DNA from: Verrucomicrobiales bacterium
GTDB taxonomy: Bacteria; Verrucomicrobiota; Verrucomicrobiia; Limisphaerales; JAQGOV01
Assembly: GCA_028293425.1 (NCBI GenBank)
Contig: JAQGOV010000250.1
Span: forward strand, 1-35,629
Length of the DNA: 35,629 nucleotides
Reading direction: 5' to 3'
Shown one piece after another: positions 34,570-35,629 of this stretch (within the stretch, counting starts at the first letter, position 1; every line of letters begins with the position of its first letter). A program made the position numbers and the translations under genes. Under the pieces are notes generated by a model. That model was not told where the DNA came from, ran no database searches, and was given only the letters and a program-made list of their open reading frames with translations.

Positions 34570-35629
34570 ATGTGGATTGTCCGCCTCGCCCTCAGCCGGC
34601 CATACACGTTTATCGTTATGGCGATGCTGTTGGTTTTGTTGAGCCCATTTGTGTTGCTGCGCACCGCGACGGATATCTTTCCGGTGATCAACATCCCGGT
34701 GGTAAGCATTATTTGGCAATTCAGTGGGTTGAGCGCCGAGCAAATCGAGCAGCGGATGGTTTACGTTCATGAGCGGGCGCTGACCACAACGGTCGATAAC
34801 ATTGAGCATATCGAGTCTAATTCCTATGATGGCGTGGGGGTCATCAAGGTTTTTTTCCAGCAGGGCGCTTCCCCCGTACAGGGCGTGGCGCAGATCACAG
34901 CCATATCTCAATCCATCCTGAAACAACTTCCGCCCAGCACAACCCCTCCCCTGATTATCCAGTACAGCGCATCCACCGTCCCGATTCTCCAATATGCCAT
35001 TAGCAGTCCGTCTCTGTCCGAGCAGGAAATTTATGACCTAGCACTCAACCAAGTACGAGTCGGGCTGATCAACGTTCCGGGAGTCGGCATCCCGCTTCCG
35101 TTTGGGGGCAAGGTGAAGGTGATTTCGGTAGACCTTAACCTGAATGCTCTGCAGGCGAACAATATTGCGCCTTCGGATGTTGGCATTGCGATTAACGCCC
35201 AAAATGTGGTCTTCCCCAGCGGCACAGCGAAGATCGGGGCGAGGGAATATAACGTAAGCTTGAACACCAGCCCGCGGTTGCTTAATCGGCTCAATGATCT
35301 GCCGATCAAATGGGTCGAGGGGACCGTGATTTGTGTTCGTGACGTAGCGCAGGTTCGTGATGGTTACTTGCCCCAGCAGAACATGGTCCGGCTGAACGGA
35401 GTGCCCAGCGCGCTGTTGAGTGTGTTCAAGTCGGGCAGCGCATCAACGCTCCAGGTCGCGAGTGGAGTCAAGGCAGCGATGCCGCGCGTTCAAAGGACAG
35501 TCACCAGTGCGCTCGAGGTGAAACAATTCGCCGACCAGTCACTCTTTGTGAGCGCCGCAATTTCCGGTGTCGTGCGAGAGATGGTGATCGCGGCGGCCTT
35601 GACCGCCACAATGATCCTGCTGTTCCTCG
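34570..35629 (+). CDS. RND efflux permease, 5' part (continues beyond the window)
   Basis: An open frame from ATG 34570 runs to the right edge (353 codons). TM1 is PYTFIVMAMLLVLLSPFVLL, followed by ATDIFPVINIPVVSIIWQFSGLSAEQIE, the usual RND porter-domain start (read in pieces), and later blocks NVPGVGIPLPFGGKVKVISV, LNALQANNIAPSDVG and NGVPSALLSVFK. The sequence ends within TM2 (VIAAALTATMILLFL), so the TM4 proton-relay region is not visible. It is of the AcrB/MdtB-like rather than CzcA style by the first 200 residues, and clearly different from the two permeases at 8701-14930. No adaptor gene precedes it; one may follow outside the window. It is adjacent to the cytochrome c peroxidase gene. 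Confidence 0.88.
   Translation, partial: MWIVRLALSRPYTFIVMAMLLVLLSPFVLLRTATDIFPVINIPVVSIIWQFSGLSAEQIEQRMVYVHERALTTTVDNIEHIESNSYDGVGVIKVFFQQGASPVQGVAQITAISQSILKQLPPSTTPPLIIQYSASTVPILQYAISSPSLSEQEIYDLALNQVRVGLINVPGVGIPLPFGGKVKVISVDLNLNALQANNIAPSDVGIAINAQNVVFPSGTAKIGAREYNVSLNTSPRLLNRLNDLPIKWVEGTVICVRDVAQVRDGYLPQQNMVRLNGVPSALLSVFKSGSASTLQVASGVKAAMPRVQRTVTSALEVKQFADQSLFVSAAISGVVREMVIAAALTATMILLFL

Noticed and set aside
1-35629. CRISPR arrays, tRNA or rRNA genes, transposases and integrases
   Set aside because: Reading both strands, I found no regularly spaced repeats, tRNA-like arms or recombinase motifs; the mosaic region has repeats and remnants but no visible mobility gene.

Overview
The window looks like a chromosomal segment of a Gram-negative soil or freshwater bacterium, most likely Verrucomicrobiota (Pedosphaera/Limisphaerales-like). 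The basis is recognition of family style rather than any marker gene: a 148-residue lipoprotein of a type I associate with that phylum, a partial sensor ectodomain of a verrucomicrobial type, outer-membrane beta-barrel and RND/TolC systems, and DUF6515/DUF2092 exported proteins. No rRNA, tRNA, CRISPR array, transposase or integrase was seen. The phylum call is inference.

Layout. 1-2455 (minus): the 5' part of a large exported sensor-like protein running off the left edge, preceded by a two-domain alpha/beta hydrolase whose second domain has lost its serine nucleophile. 2514-2990 (minus): a heavily frameshifted TolC-family pseudogene. 3374-3874: a weak hypothetical ORF. 4245-5456 (minus): an orphan membrane histidine kinase. 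6376-6828: a small cupin. 7478-16393 (plus): a compact four-gene MdtABC-TolC-type multidrug efflux operon (adaptor, two RND permeases of 1038 residues each, outer-membrane factor) with ATGA overlaps. 16604-17229 (minus): a decayed PIG-L-type deacetylase C-terminus. 17681-19179: a two-gene unit of exported DUF2092 and DUF6515 proteins. 19552-22991: a beta-hydroxyacid-type dehydrogenase and a YdeP/FdhF-like molybdopterin oxidoreductase. 23117-23795 (minus): a lipoprotein gene and a truncated paralogue of it. 23950-25374 (minus): an alginate-export-type outer-membrane barrel that probably starts at CTG.

25584-33151 is a mosaic of intact genes (sulfite-oxidase-like Mo enzyme, PPC/DUF296 protein, DUF2721 protein, oxalate-decarboxylase-like bicupin, SDR, DUF1275) interleaved with gene remnants that I could recognise only by splicing reading frames: a bicupin 5' fragment, an AEC transporter N-terminus, a frameshifted second PPC gene, a second bicupin start with a stop at codon 4, a possible ThiF N-terminus, and a whole DUF486 gene broken by one stop and two single-base losses. 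A roughly 250-290-bp direct repeat flanks the DUF2721 gene. The window ends with a di-haem cytochrome c peroxidase gene followed after three bases by the 5' part of another RND permease.

How the genes may work together: the efflux operon is self-contained. Bicupin (oxalate to formate and CO2) and the FdhF-like enzyme could in principle form an oxalate/formate route, and two Mo-dependent enzymes lie within 5 kb, but these are inferences from co-occurrence. I did not find a clearly new multi-gene system. The best candidates for follow-up are the repeat-flanked DUF2721/bicupin region, the peroxidase-RND pair, the degenerate tandem hydrolase and the altered bicupin lid.
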